A stretch of 24,191 nucleotides of DNA from Angelakisella sp. (GTDB lineage Bacteria; Bacillota; Clostridia; Oscillospirales; Ruminococcaceae): contig JAHHTQ010000035.1 of assembly GCA_020024555.1 (NCBI GenBank), forward strand, positions 1-24,191, written 5' to 3'. Position 1 is the first letter of the stretch. Every line of letters begins with the position of its first letter. Shown here piece after piece: positions 6,874 to 14,804 of the stretch. A program made the position numbers and the translations under genes. The notes below the pieces were generated by a model. That model made no database searches. It saw only the letters and a list, made by a program, of their open reading frames with translations, and was not told the origin of the DNA.

Positions 6874-6891
6874 ATAATAGTATACAATTAT
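6874..6891. promoter_or_regulatory. Candidate GntR/FCD operator (ATAAT-A-GTATAC-A-ATTAT)
   Basis: This 18-bp near-palindrome has GTATAC (6880-6885) at its centre and ATAAT/ATTAT arms; only the A/A pair next to the core breaks symmetry. Known FCD-subfamily GntR regulators bind short palindromes of the GTATAC/TTGTATACAA kind, so this fits the adjacent regulator. Its position over the predicted transcription start is that expected for autorepression. The site assignment is inference. Confidence 0.5.
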
Positions 6892-6919
6892 GCCGAAAAT
6901 CATATTGAGGAGGAACAAA

Positions 6920-7600
6920 ATGCACTTATTATCACAACAAAGTTTATCTCTTTCCGATACAGTTTTTCAAAAGCTGGAAGAAAGAATACTTAGCGGGGTC
7001 TATAAAGACGGAGAAAACTTAACAGAAGTAAAAATTTCACAGGAACTCGGCGTAAGCCGTACACCTGTCCGTGAGGCTCTGAAACAACTGGCAAAAGACG
7101 GCTTAATAGAAATTGTGCCAAACAAAGGCGCTGTTGTTGTTCCTTTTAGCGAAAAAGATATCACAGACATTTATGAAATACGTATGAAAATAGAAGGACT
7201 TGCCTCCCGCAAAACCGCAATACAAATAACAGATGAGCAAATAAAAGAACTGCGTGAAGTTGTGGATTTACAGGAATTTTATGCATCACGTCTTTCGGAA
7301 GAAAACATAAAAAAACTCGATTCCGTATTTCATCAAAAAATATATGAATTTACAGGAAGCAAAATATACGAACAAATTTTATCTATACTTCATCACAAAA
7401 TAAAAATGTTCCGCAAAACATCAATGGCATCTAACGGTAGAGCCGCCACCGCTGTTCAGGAACATAGGGAAATTTTTGAGGCAATAGCAAATCATAATCC
7501 GGATTTAACAGAAAAACTTGTGATTGAACACATAACAAACGCAAGAGATAATTTAACAAAAACATTTAAAGTAACAGAAAAAGATGAGAGCATTTTATAA
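6920..7600 (+). CDS. GntR family transcriptional regulator, FCD subfamily
   Basis: This 226-aa regulator has an N-terminal winged helix (residues about 12-78) with the GntR signature LTEVKISQELGVSRTPVREALKQL followed by the wing GLIEIVPNKGAVV. The C-terminal FCD ligand domain shows the usual metal-binding set: Asp134 and His138 in LDSVFH, His182 in QEHREIF and His204 in IEHITNA. Such domains often sense carboxylic acids, so a tri- or dicarboxylate effector is reasonable. GAGGAGG lies 6 bases before the ATG at 6920; the in-frame ATG at 6890 lies within the proposed operator and has no ribosome binding site. It is divergent from the hydratase and is followed after 14 bases by the dehydrogenase, which it probably controls along with itself. 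Confidence 0.92.
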   Translation: MHLLSQQSLSLSDTVFQKLEERILSGVYKDGENLTEVKISQELGVSRTPVREALKQLAKDGLIEIVPNKGAVVVPFSEKDITDIYEIRMKIEGLASRKTAIQITDEQIKELREVVDLQEFYASRLSEENIKKLDSVFHQKIYEFTGSKIYEQILSILHHKIKMFRKTSMASNGRAATAVQEHREIFEAIANHNPDLTEKLVIEHITNARDNLTKTFKVTEKDESIL

Positions 7601-7614
7601 AGAAAGGGAAAAAT

Positions 7615-8772
7615 GTGAAAGAAGAAAAATATATTGAGACAGCAACCGCGCATTTTAAAGAGTTGCTTAAAAGCCAAATAGCGCGCGCTCAAAATATCGA
7701 ACACAATAGTGCGGTCACAGACTTTGCGCAAAAAAAACAAATAAAGATAGGATTATGCAGCGGTGACGGAATAGGCCCGATAATAATAAATTCCGCAAAA
7801 AAAATACTGACTGTCCTACTAAAAAAAGAACTTCAAGAAAATAAAATTATTTTTGAAGAAATAAACGGACTTACAATAGAAAACCGTATTAAACAAGGCG
7901 CAAGTGTTCCCGAAGATGTTTTGATACAAATTAAATCTTGCGATGTTTTTTTAAAAGGACCTACCACAACACCCGATACGCAATATTACGGAAAAAATAT
8001 AGAGAGCGCGAATGTTACGCTTCGCCGTGAACTTGACCTATTCGCAAATGTCCGTCCAATAAAAATTCCGTCAAAAAATATAGACTGGGTATTTTTCAGA
8101 GAAAATACCGAGGGAGAATATGCTCTCGGAAGCCAAGGTATAGATATAGATGATATACTGGCTATGGACTTTAAAGTTACAACGAACAGTGGCACTCGAA
8201 GAATAGCAAGAGCCGCCTTTGAATACGCAAAACAAAACGGCAAAAAAAATGTAACCATTGTTACCAAGGCAAATATACTGAAAAAGACTGACGGAAAATT
8301 TTTGGATATATGCAGCGAAATAGCAAAAGAATATCCTGAAATTAATACCACGCACAAATATATAGATATTATGTGCGCAAATTTGATTGACAAAAATACC
8401 AGAGATAAATTTGAAGTCTTTGTTTTGCCAAACCTATATGGCGACATAATAACCGATGAGGCGGCGCAAATACAAGGTGGGGTAGGAACTGCGGGCAGCG
8501 CGAATATCGGTAGCAGATACGCAATGTTTGAAGCTATACATGGTTCTGCGCCACAAATGATTATCGATGGGCTTTTGGAATACGTAAATTCGGAAAGCAT
8601 CTTGCGGGCAAGCGAAATGATGTTAAGACATATAGGATTTACAGATTACGCAAATACGCTTGACTTCGCCTTAAACGAGTGTAAGATTATTGTTGACGGG
8701 ACAAAAAACGGCGCTACAACACAGGAGTTTACAGAAGAAATAATAAATATTATCAATACAAAGCTTATGTGA
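7615..8772 (+). CDS. Isocitrate/isopropylmalate-family dehydrogenase, probably NAD-type isocitrate dehydrogenase
   Basis: This 385-aa beta-decarboxylating dehydrogenase starts at GTG after GAAAGGG; the overlapping ATG at 7613 is followed at once by a stop. Residues 1-42 are an extra N-terminal segment; the catalytic core starts at IKIGLCSGDGIGP. Substrate residues line up with E. coli isocitrate dehydrogenase: Ser131, Asn133 and Arg137 in SANVTLRREL, Arg147 in ANVRP, Arg162 and Tyr169 in FRENTEGEY, Lys218 in TKANILKKTDG, and Asp277/Asp281 in LYGDIITDEAA. The Ser-x-Asn pair is the isocitrate pattern, not isopropylmalate. The cofactor loop reads HGSAPQMIIDG (309-319) and lacks both the Lys-Tyr of NADP enzymes and the Asp-Ile of classical NAD enzymes. 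With the divergent hydratase it would convert citrate to 2-oxoglutarate, for example for glutamate synthesis. Confidence 0.88.
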   Translation: MKEEKYIETATAHFKELLKSQIARAQNIEHNSAVTDFAQKKQIKIGLCSGDGIGPIIINSAKKILTVLLKKELQENKIIFEEINGLTIENRIKQGASVPEDVLIQIKSCDVFLKGPTTTPDTQYYGKNIESANVTLRRELDLFANVRPIKIPSKNIDWVFFRENTEGEYALGSQGIDIDDILAMDFKVTTNSGTRRIARAAFEYAKQNGKKNVTIVTKANILKKTDGKFLDICSEIAKEYPEINTTHKYIDIMCANLIDKNTRDKFEVFVLPNLYGDIITDEAAQIQGGVGTAGSANIGSRYAMFEAIHGSAPQMIIDGLLEYVNSESILRASEMMLRHIGFTDYANTLDFALNECKIIVDGTKNGATTQEFTEEIINIINTKLM

Positions 8773-8807
8773 CCATAACTGTTACAGAAAAATATATTTA
8801 ATTTATT

Positions 8808-8872
8808 AAATATATCAGTCTCTTGGAAAAGTCTAGTAAAATCAGACTTTTTGGACAGACTGATATATTTTT
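8808..8872 (+). terminator. Nested double-hairpin terminator after the dehydrogenase
   Basis: The outer stem AAATATATCAGTCT (8808-8821) pairs with AGACTGATATATTT (8857-8870) over 14 bp and runs into a T-rich tail. Inside it a second stem, AAAAGTCT (8827-8834) with AGACTTTT (8844-8851), has a 9-base loop. The AGTCT core occurs in both stems, so alternative pairings are possible. It begins 36 bases after the stop codon and separates this operon from the peptidase operon. Confidence 0.75.
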
Positions 8873-8981
8873 ATATTTTCTTAAAATAAATATAAAAGTA
8901 TTTTTTGTATTACTCATTTTTTATAAACTTACAACATACTTTTATTATATATAATAAAATATTTGTTGAAAGGCTATACTA

Positions 8982-10145
8982 ATGAAAAAAAACACAAAAT
9001 TTACAGTAATAATTATAAATTTTTTAATTTTTGGACTTGTTTTTTTCCCAATAAATGTGTATGCTTTAATAGATGTCACTAATCAAAATACATCTGTAAA
9101 CGCAAAAGCCGCTGTTGTTATAGAAGCAAGCACAGGAGAGATATTATTCGGACAAAACGAAACCGAAAAACTCCCTATGGCAAGCACAACAAAGATAATG
9201 ACAGCGCTGCTTACCCTTGAACAGCCTGACCTAGACGAAGAATTTACCGTTGACAGCGAGGCAATAAAGGCAGAGGGCTCGTCAATGGGGCTTTGCGAAG
9301 GAGATACTGTCACACTGTATAATTTAGCCGGAGGTATGCTCTCCGCATCGGGCAATGACGCCGCAAATGCCGCCGCTGTAAAAATTGCCGGCAACAAGGA
9401 TAAATTTGTGGAAATGATGAACGAACGGGCGAAACTTCTTAATATGAAGAATACCCACTTTGCAAATCCATCGGGACTGCCTGACGACAATCATTATTCA
9501 ACCGCAAAAGATATGGCAATTCTTGGCGCTGTGGCTATGCAAAACCCAAAGTTTAAAGAAATTTCATCAAAACCGTATATACAGTTAAATTTTGGCAATC
9601 CTCCGTATAAAAGAACTCTCAGAAACCACAACAAACTTTTAAAATTATATGAGGGGTGCGTCGGTGTTAAAACAGGATTTACCGACAAGGCGGGCAGATG
9701 CCTTGTCTCCGCTGTTGAAAAAAACGGTATAACGCTTATCTGTGTCACGCTGAACTGCCCTGATGACTGGAACACGCATATTTTTTTATACAACAAATAT
9801 TTTAACTGTGTAGAAAAAAAGACAACCGTACCCATAAACAATTTAAAGCTTAACGTTGTTGGTGGAATAAAAGACAGTATTACAGCAAGCGGTCAAGGTA
9901 ATGTAGAATATATTGTAATTAAAGACAACAGTGTAATAAAAGAACTTACAACAAAAGTATACACTGACAAATTTTACTATGCGCCAATCAAAAAAGGTGA
10001 TATAATGGGAAAGGTTGAATATTACAAAGACGATATTTTAATATCTGCAACAGAACTGCGTGCAGACGAAGATGTACTTGATATAAGAGAAGAAGAAAAA
10101 ACTTTGTTCCAAAAAATACTTGATTTTTTGAGAATTAACGAATGA
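8982..10145 (+). CDS. D-alanyl-D-alanine carboxypeptidase (PBP5/DacF family, peptidase S11)
   Basis: This 387-aa exported penicillin-binding protein should remove the terminal D-Ala from peptidoglycan pentapeptides and so limit cross-linking. It has a signal peptide (residues 1-28, ending VYA), the nucleophile motif STTK (Ser68, Lys71), SGN (123-125) and KTG (230-232), the three motifs of the family in order. A C-terminal beta-rich PBP5_C-like domain is followed by an amphipathic tail (LFQKILDFLRINE) that probably anchors the protein to the outer membrane face. GAAAGG precedes the ATG. The stop codon lies 35 bases before rluB. Closest named relatives would be dacF or dacA; I cannot choose. 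Confidence 0.92.
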   Translation: MKKNTKFTVIIINFLIFGLVFFPINVYALIDVTNQNTSVNAKAAVVIEASTGEILFGQNETEKLPMASTTKIMTALLTLEQPDLDEEFTVDSEAIKAEGSSMGLCEGDTVTLYNLAGGMLSASGNDAANAAAVKIAGNKDKFVEMMNERAKLLNMKNTHFANPSGLPDDNHYSTAKDMAILGAVAMQNPKFKEISSKPYIQLNFGNPPYKRTLRNHNKLLKLYEGCVGVKTGFTDKAGRCLVSAVEKNGITLICVTLNCPDDWNTHIFLYNKYFNCVEKKTTVPINNLKLNVVGGIKDSITASGQGNVEYIVIKDNSVIKELTTKVYTDKFYYAPIKKGDIMGKVEYYKDDILISATELRADEDVLDIREEEKTLFQKILDFLRINE

Positions 10146-10180
10146 TAAAATTACATAAGAACAACACAAAGGAGAACCAA

Positions 10181-11143
10181 ATGAGAGAGAGAATACAAAA
10201 AGTACTTACGACAGCAGGCGTACTATCCAGACGTAAAACAGAAGAATATATAAAACAGGGTAAAATAACAGTAAACGGTCGTCCTGCCGAGATAGGTCAG
10301 GCAGTTGACCTTGCGCGTGATGTGGTCGTGGTTGACGGACAACGCGTATATGCGCAAAAGAGAAAAGAAAAAATCTATATAATGATGAACAAACCGCGTG
10401 GCTATGTTACCACAACAAGCGATGAACTTGGCAGACGTTCTGTTATGGACTTATTGCAAGATATAGACGAAAGAGTATATCCGATAGGCAGACTTGATAA
10501 AAATTCAGAAGGCTTACTTTTGTTTACAAACGACGGTGATTTTGCAAATAGACTTATGCACCCAAAAAGCCTTGTGGCAAAGACATATCGTGTAACCGTT
10601 CGCCCAAAAATGACCGAAGATCAAGCTATTCAGCTTTCTGTCGGCGTAGATATAGGTGAAGGTGAAATAACACAACCTGCGAATGTTGTTATACTGGAAT
10701 CCAGCGCCGACAAATCCTCTGTACAAATTACAATCACAGAGGGCAAAAACAGACAGATAAGACGTATGTGCGAGGCAGTCGGACTTGAAGTTGCAAGACT
10801 TCGCAGAATATCAGAAGGTCCGCTGAAACTTGGTATGTTGCAACCGGGACAATGGAGAGAACTTAAAAAAAGCGAAGTAATAGCTTTGAAAAACGCATCT
10901 CGCGCAAAAGACGCTCCGCTCGAAGGACTAAACGGCCCTGATACTCCTACAAAAGCTATGGGTTCTTTTGGAAAAGAAAAAACAAAAAAGAAAAAAACTT
11001 ATACGAAAAATTATGACAGACAAGACAATAACCATAACAAAAAAACTTATGCTAAAAGTTTTGATAGATTTGACAGAATGGACAATGACAACAACTACAA
11101 CAAAAAATCTTTTAAAAACAAATATATAAAAAATAAAAATTAA
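10181..11143 (+). CDS. rluB: 23S rRNA pseudouridine synthase RluB (RsuA family)
   Basis: This 320-aa enzyme isomerises a uridine of 23S rRNA (the family site is position 2605 in E. coli). An N-terminal S4 RNA-binding domain (residues 1 to about 60, MRERIQKVLTTAGVLSRRK) is followed by the catalytic domain with MNKPRGYVTT and GRLDKNSEGLLLFTNDG, where Asp106 is the catalytic residue, then EGKNRQIRRM. AAAGGAG (10168-10174) lies 6 bases before the ATG at 10181; the ATG at 10142 overlaps the previous stop but has no ribosome binding site. Residues from about 240 form a basic, Asn/Asp/Lys/Tyr-rich tail with three repeat-like units beginning KKTY, KKTY and KKSF. This is longer than the usual RluB (about 240 aa) and probably disordered and RNA-binding. 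Confidence 0.93.
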   Translation: MRERIQKVLTTAGVLSRRKTEEYIKQGKITVNGRPAEIGQAVDLARDVVVVDGQRVYAQKRKEKIYIMMNKPRGYVTTTSDELGRRSVMDLLQDIDERVYPIGRLDKNSEGLLLFTNDGDFANRLMHPKSLVAKTYRVTVRPKMTEDQAIQLSVGVDIGEGEITQPANVVILESSADKSSVQITITEGKNRQIRRMCEAVGLEVARLRRISEGPLKLGMLQPGQWRELKKSEVIALKNASRAKDAPLEGLNGPDTPTKAMGSFGKEKTKKKKTYTKNYDRQDNNHNKKTYAKSFDRFDRMDNDNNYNKKSFKNKYIKNKN

Positions 11144-11151
11144 ATTCTTAT

Positions 11152-11245
11152 ACAAGGGGCAAATGTCTTTCTGTAAAAATAATTTTAATATAATTTAATT
11201 TAAAATTATTATTTATTTGCAAAAGAAATTTCACCCTTGTTTTTC
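11152..11245 (+). terminator. Large three-tier hairpin with U tract between rluB and the protease gene
   Basis: Nested perfect stems are visible: ACAAGGG (11152-11158) with CCCTTGT (11234-11240); GCAAAT (11159-11164) with ATTTGC (11215-11220); and AATAATTTTAA (11178-11188) with TTAAAATTATT (11200-11210). The outer right arm is followed by TTTTC. The whole fold spans about 90 bases and could terminate or attenuate transcription after rluB, or protect the 3' end. It begins 8 bases after the rluB stop. Confidence 0.5.
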
Positions 11246-11284
11246 ATATTTTTATATTATAATTATAAAGGAAACCAAAATAAA

Positions 11285-11935
11285 ATGCTAAATACCGAAC
11301 AACTGTTGAAAATGCTTGTACGACTTATAGTACTTTTTACGGTTCTGCCTGTACATGAATTTGCCCATGCCTATGTTGCGGATAAACTTGGCGACCCCAC
11401 GCCACGATACAACGGGCGCCTTACTCTAAATCCATTTAAACATCTTGACTTTTTCGGCTCAATACTTATAATGCTTGTAGGTTTTGGTTATGCAAAACCT
11501 GTGCCTGTATCCACAAGATACTTGAAAAATCCTAAACGGGATTTTGCGCTGATTGCTTTTGCAGGCCCTATTTCCAATATCATAATGGCTTTTGTTTGTA
11601 TGACAATTTGCAAATTGATTATTCTTATATTTGCCGAAAAAATCTTTACAAGTATTATAATTTTTTCAGCTTTTCAGATTTTTGAAATAGCTACGCAAAT
11701 AAACATTACGCTGGCTGTATTTAACCTTCTGCCTATACCGCCACTGGACGGCTCCCGACTGGTAACAGCATTTTTGCCGGACAAAGCATATAACTTTTTC
11801 TTACGCTATGAAAAATATATAATGTTTTTGCTCTTTGCCCTTATTTTCTTAAATATACTGGATAGACCACTATACTATCTGTCAAACAAAGTTTTTGATT
11901 TTATATACACAATAACAAGTTTTATACCTATCTGA
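11285..11935 (+). CDS. Site-2 protease family protein (peptidase M50)
   Basis: This 216-aa membrane metalloprotease of the SpoIVFB-like M50 group cleaves substrates within the membrane. The zinc motif HEFAH (His24, Glu25, His28) lies in the first hydrophobic segment, and the third ligand region is NLLPIPPLDGSRL near residue 155. NPFKHLDFFGS and the GYAKPVPV loop are typical of the short bacterial form. Several further membrane segments follow, including LIAFAGPISNIIMAFVCM and YIMFLLFALIFLNIL. The ATG at 11285 is chosen with AAAGGA (11268-11273) upstream; a TTG at 11237 would start inside the upstream hairpin. No substrate is evident. It lies 33 bases before recG and is likely cotranscribed with it. 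Confidence 0.9.
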   Translation: MLNTEQLLKMLVRLIVLFTVLPVHEFAHAYVADKLGDPTPRYNGRLTLNPFKHLDFFGSILIMLVGFGYAKPVPVSTRYLKNPKRDFALIAFAGPISNIIMAFVCMTICKLIILIFAEKIFTSIIIFSAFQIFEIATQINITLAVFNLLPIPPLDGSRLVTAFLPDKAYNFFLRYEKYIMFLLFALIFLNILDRPLYYLSNKVFDFIYTITSFIPI

Positions 11936-11968
11936 CAAATCTGACTAAAATAAAAAGGAAGTGAAATT

Positions 11969-14017
11969 TTGAATTTATTCAGTGATAAGGATTTTAAATA
12001 TATAAAAGGCATAGGGGAAAAACGGGCTGCCTCCTACAATAAACTTGGCATATATAGACCTATTGACTTATTAAATCACTTACCACGGAAATATATAGAT
12101 TTTACAAAGCCTTATACTATCGAAAATGCGCCAATCGGCGAAGCTGCGCCGATTATCGCAACTGTTTCGTCAAAGGGCGGCGAACAGAAAATACGTAAGA
12201 ACTTTTCTGTATTTAAAGTAAATGTTGTTTCTGTATCCGCAAAACTTGTCATAACTTTTTTTAATACCGCATATACAGTATCCGGACTACAAGTCGGCGA
12301 AGAATATATCTTCTATGGTAAAATAGAAGACGGACTGATATCAAAAGAAATGCATTCACCGGAAGTCTATTCAATAACCGAAAAAGGAAAACTGTTCCCT
12401 GTATACCCCGCAACGCTTGGGTTATCCTCGAAAATGATAGGAAGTAATATAAAGTCGCTTTTAAATATTATTGACAGCGAGAGCTTACCGCTTTTAAAAG
12501 AAAATTTACCTCTTGATACTATAAACAAATATAATTTATGTGATAGAATAACAGCGTATAAAAACGTTCATTTTCCCACGTCGCAAAAAGATATAGAAAC
12601 AGGGCGAAACCGTCTTATCTTTGAGGAATTGCTTTGTTTTAGCATAGCGCTGACACGTATGCGAAACAAAAAATCAAAGATTAAATCTATTCCTATGAAA
12701 AATATATCTATTGATAAGTTTTGGGAAACACTGCCTTTTTCTCCGACAAATGACCAAAGAAAAGCTGTGTACTCAGCTATTGACGATATGTGTAAACCAT
12801 CTCCGATGAGTAGATTAATCGAAGGTGACGTTGGTAGCGGTAAGACAATCGTTGCGGCTGCCGTATGCTATTTTGCTCATCTTAACGGATATAGCAGCGC
12901 ATTAATGGCGCCTACTGAAATTCTCGCGGAACAGCACTACAAAGGTCTTTGCGGATATTTTGAAAAACTTGGGGTAAGGCTTGCGCTACTGACAGGCTCA
13001 ACCACCGCCAAAAACAAAAAAATTATAAAGGAACAACTCGCAAACGGAGAAATTGATATTTGCATAGGTACGCACGCGCTATTGACAGATGATGTTGTAT
13101 TTAAAAATCTCGGACTTGTAATAACAGATGAACAACATAGGTTTGGCGTATCGCAAAGAATGGGACTCTCGCAAAAGGGTGACACTGTTCATATCCTTGT
13201 TATGAGCGCAACGCCAATTCCCAGAACATTGGGACTTGTACTATATGGAGATATGCAAATATCGGTTATAAAAGAACTGCCGAAAGGCAGACAACCGATA
13301 GAAACATATTTCGTTGACGGCAGCAAAAGAATACGCGCATATAACTATATTAAAAAACATCTTGACGCAGGACTGCAAGGCTATATAATATGTCCTTTGG
13401 TCGAAGAAAACGAAGAATCCGTAAGCAATAAATTTTCGGCTGTTACCTTGTACGAAGACTTAAAAGATGATATTTTCAAGAACTATACTGTTGGACTACT
13501 GCACGGCAAAATGAAACCACGGGAAAAAGAACAGGTGATGTCAGACTTTGCCGCTCACAAAATAGATTTATTAATTGCAACAACCGTTATAGAAGTAGGT
13601 ATTGATGTGCCAAACTCCGCTATAATTGTTATAGAAAATGCCGAAAGTTTTGGACTTTCACAATTACATCAGTTACGTGGCAGGGTTGGACGTGGCTCGG
13701 CAAAATCTACATGTATACTCATATCCGACAGCAAATCAGATGAGACAAAGACAAGACTTAAAGCGCTGAAAAACAATAATGACGGTTTTGCCATTGCCGA
13801 ATTTGACCTGCAACAACGTGGGCCGGGAGATTTTTTCGGTATGCGACAACATGGCATACCGCAACTTAAAATCGCTGACCTTACACAAAATTCGGATATT
13901 TTTGAACAAGCAAAAAACGAAAGCGAAATTCTTATTAAAACTAATAATTTTGCAGAAAAATACACAGAGTTAAACACACGTATAGAAGATATGATGAATA
14001 TAACAAGTGTTTTATAA
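11969..14017 (+). CDS. recG: ATP-dependent DNA helicase RecG
   Basis: This 682-aa protein, of normal length for the family, reverses stalled replication forks and migrates branched DNA. It has an N-terminal wedge/OB domain beginning FKYIKGIGEKRAASYNKLGI, Walker A GDVGSGKT (about 285-292), the DEQH box in ITDEQHRFGV (387-390), motif III SATPIPRTLGL, and C-terminal helicase motifs TTVIEVGIDVPNS and QLRGRVGRG, followed by the QQRGPGDFFGMRQHG segment specific to RecG. It starts with TTG; AAGGAAG (11955-11961) is 7 bases upstream and the encoded N-terminus matches the family. The ScpA gene follows after 34 bases. Confidence 0.96.
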   Translation: MNLFSDKDFKYIKGIGEKRAASYNKLGIYRPIDLLNHLPRKYIDFTKPYTIENAPIGEAAPIIATVSSKGGEQKIRKNFSVFKVNVVSVSAKLVITFFNTAYTVSGLQVGEEYIFYGKIEDGLISKEMHSPEVYSITEKGKLFPVYPATLGLSSKMIGSNIKSLLNIIDSESLPLLKENLPLDTINKYNLCDRITAYKNVHFPTSQKDIETGRNRLIFEELLCFSIALTRMRNKKSKIKSIPMKNISIDKFWETLPFSPTNDQRKAVYSAIDDMCKPSPMSRLIEGDVGSGKTIVAAAVCYFAHLNGYSSALMAPTEILAEQHYKGLCGYFEKLGVRLALLTGSTTAKNKKIIKEQLANGEIDICIGTHALLTDDVVFKNLGLVITDEQHRFGVSQRMGLSQKGDTVHILVMSATPIPRTLGLVLYGDMQISVIKELPKGRQPIETYFVDGSKRIRAYNYIKKHLDAGLQGYIICPLVEENEESVSNKFSAVTLYEDLKDDIFKNYTVGLLHGKMKPREKEQVMSDFAAHKIDLLIATTVIEVGIDVPNSAIIVIENAESFGLSQLHQLRGRVGRGSAKSTCILISDSKSDETKTRLKALKNNNDGFAIAEFDLQQRGPGDFFGMRQHGIPQLKIADLTQNSDIFEQAKNESEILIKTNNFAEKYTELNTRIEDMMNITSVL

Positions 14018-14051
14018 ACCATATTATTACCATAAAAGGAAAAAGTATTAA

Positions 14052-14804
14052 ATGAAACAATTAGTGTTTAATATAAATGACGGGCAGTGCGAAGGTCCGT
14101 TAGACCTTGTTTTACAGCTTATATCAAAGCATAAACTAAACATACTTGATATAAATATAAGCGAACTTTTAAAACAATACACTGCGCAAATAGAAGAATG
14201 GCAAAAAGAAAAAACAGAAGTTTCAAGTGAATTTTTGGAAATGGCTGCAAGACTTGTATATATTAAAACAAAAGAACTTCTTCCAAAATATGAAGAAGAA
14301 GTGCAAAAAGAAAAAGATGAGCTGGTTGGACAACTGCTCGAATACAAAGCTTGTAAGCACGCGGCATTTTTGTTATCGCAACAAAGCAACGGGTTCAATA
14401 GTTTTGTAAGACCAATGCAAAAAATTGAAAAAGACAATACATATAAAGTCACACATAAGCCACAGGAAATTTTGCTGGCATATAATGACGCTATGGGACG
14501 TGGCAAACGCCGACTTCCACCACGTGACGAAGTTTTTACCCCACTTGTTGTAAAACCCGTAATATCTGTATCTTCTAAAATTGTCAGACTTTTGAGACAG
14601 TTTTATCATAACAAAAACTTAAAGTTTGATGACGCTTTTGCGCTAAATACAGATAAAAGTGAAATGGTAGCCACTTTTTTGGCAATACTTGAACTTATAA
14701 AGGCGCATAGAATAAAGATGAGCGAAGATAACACAGAAATGCGGTTTTTGGGCAGAGAAAAAGATACAGGAAAAGAAGAAAGCAAAGGTGATAATATAGA
14801 ATGA
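14052..14804 (+). CDS. scpA: Segregation and condensation protein A (ScpA, kleisin)
   Basis: This 250-aa kleisin subunit of the SMC-ScpAB condensin bridges the SMC heads and helps chromosome segregation. The N-terminal SMC-neck-binding helices include EGPLDLVLQLISKHKLNILDI. The middle is acidic and helical (ELLPKYEEEVQKEKDELVGQ). The C-terminal winged helix ends with MVATFLAILELIKAHRIKM, which contacts the SMC cap. AAAGGA precedes the ATG. Its stop overlaps the scpB start by 4 bases (ATGA), indicating translational coupling of the partner subunits. Confidence 0.95.
   Translation: MKQLVFNINDGQCEGPLDLVLQLISKHKLNILDINISELLKQYTAQIEEWQKEKTEVSSEFLEMAARLVYIKTKELLPKYEEEVQKEKDELVGQLLEYKACKHAAFLLSQQSNGFNSFVRPMQKIEKDNTYKVTHKPQEILLAYNDAMGRGKRRLPPRDEVFTPLVVKPVISVSSKIVRLLRQFYHNKNLKFDDAFALNTDKSEMVATFLAILELIKAHRIKMSEDNTEMRFLGREKDTGKEESKGDNIE

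Noticed and set aside
7615..8772. Dehydrogenase as LeuB (3-isopropylmalate dehydrogenase)
   Set aside because: The Ser-x-Asn pair before the LRREL motif fits isocitrate enzymes, and no leucine biosynthesis gene is nearby.
11237..11284. TATAAT at 11258-11263 as promoter for the site-2 protease gene
   Set aside because: The predicted start would fall in or just before the ribosome binding site at 11268-11273, and there is no -35 box at normal spacing.
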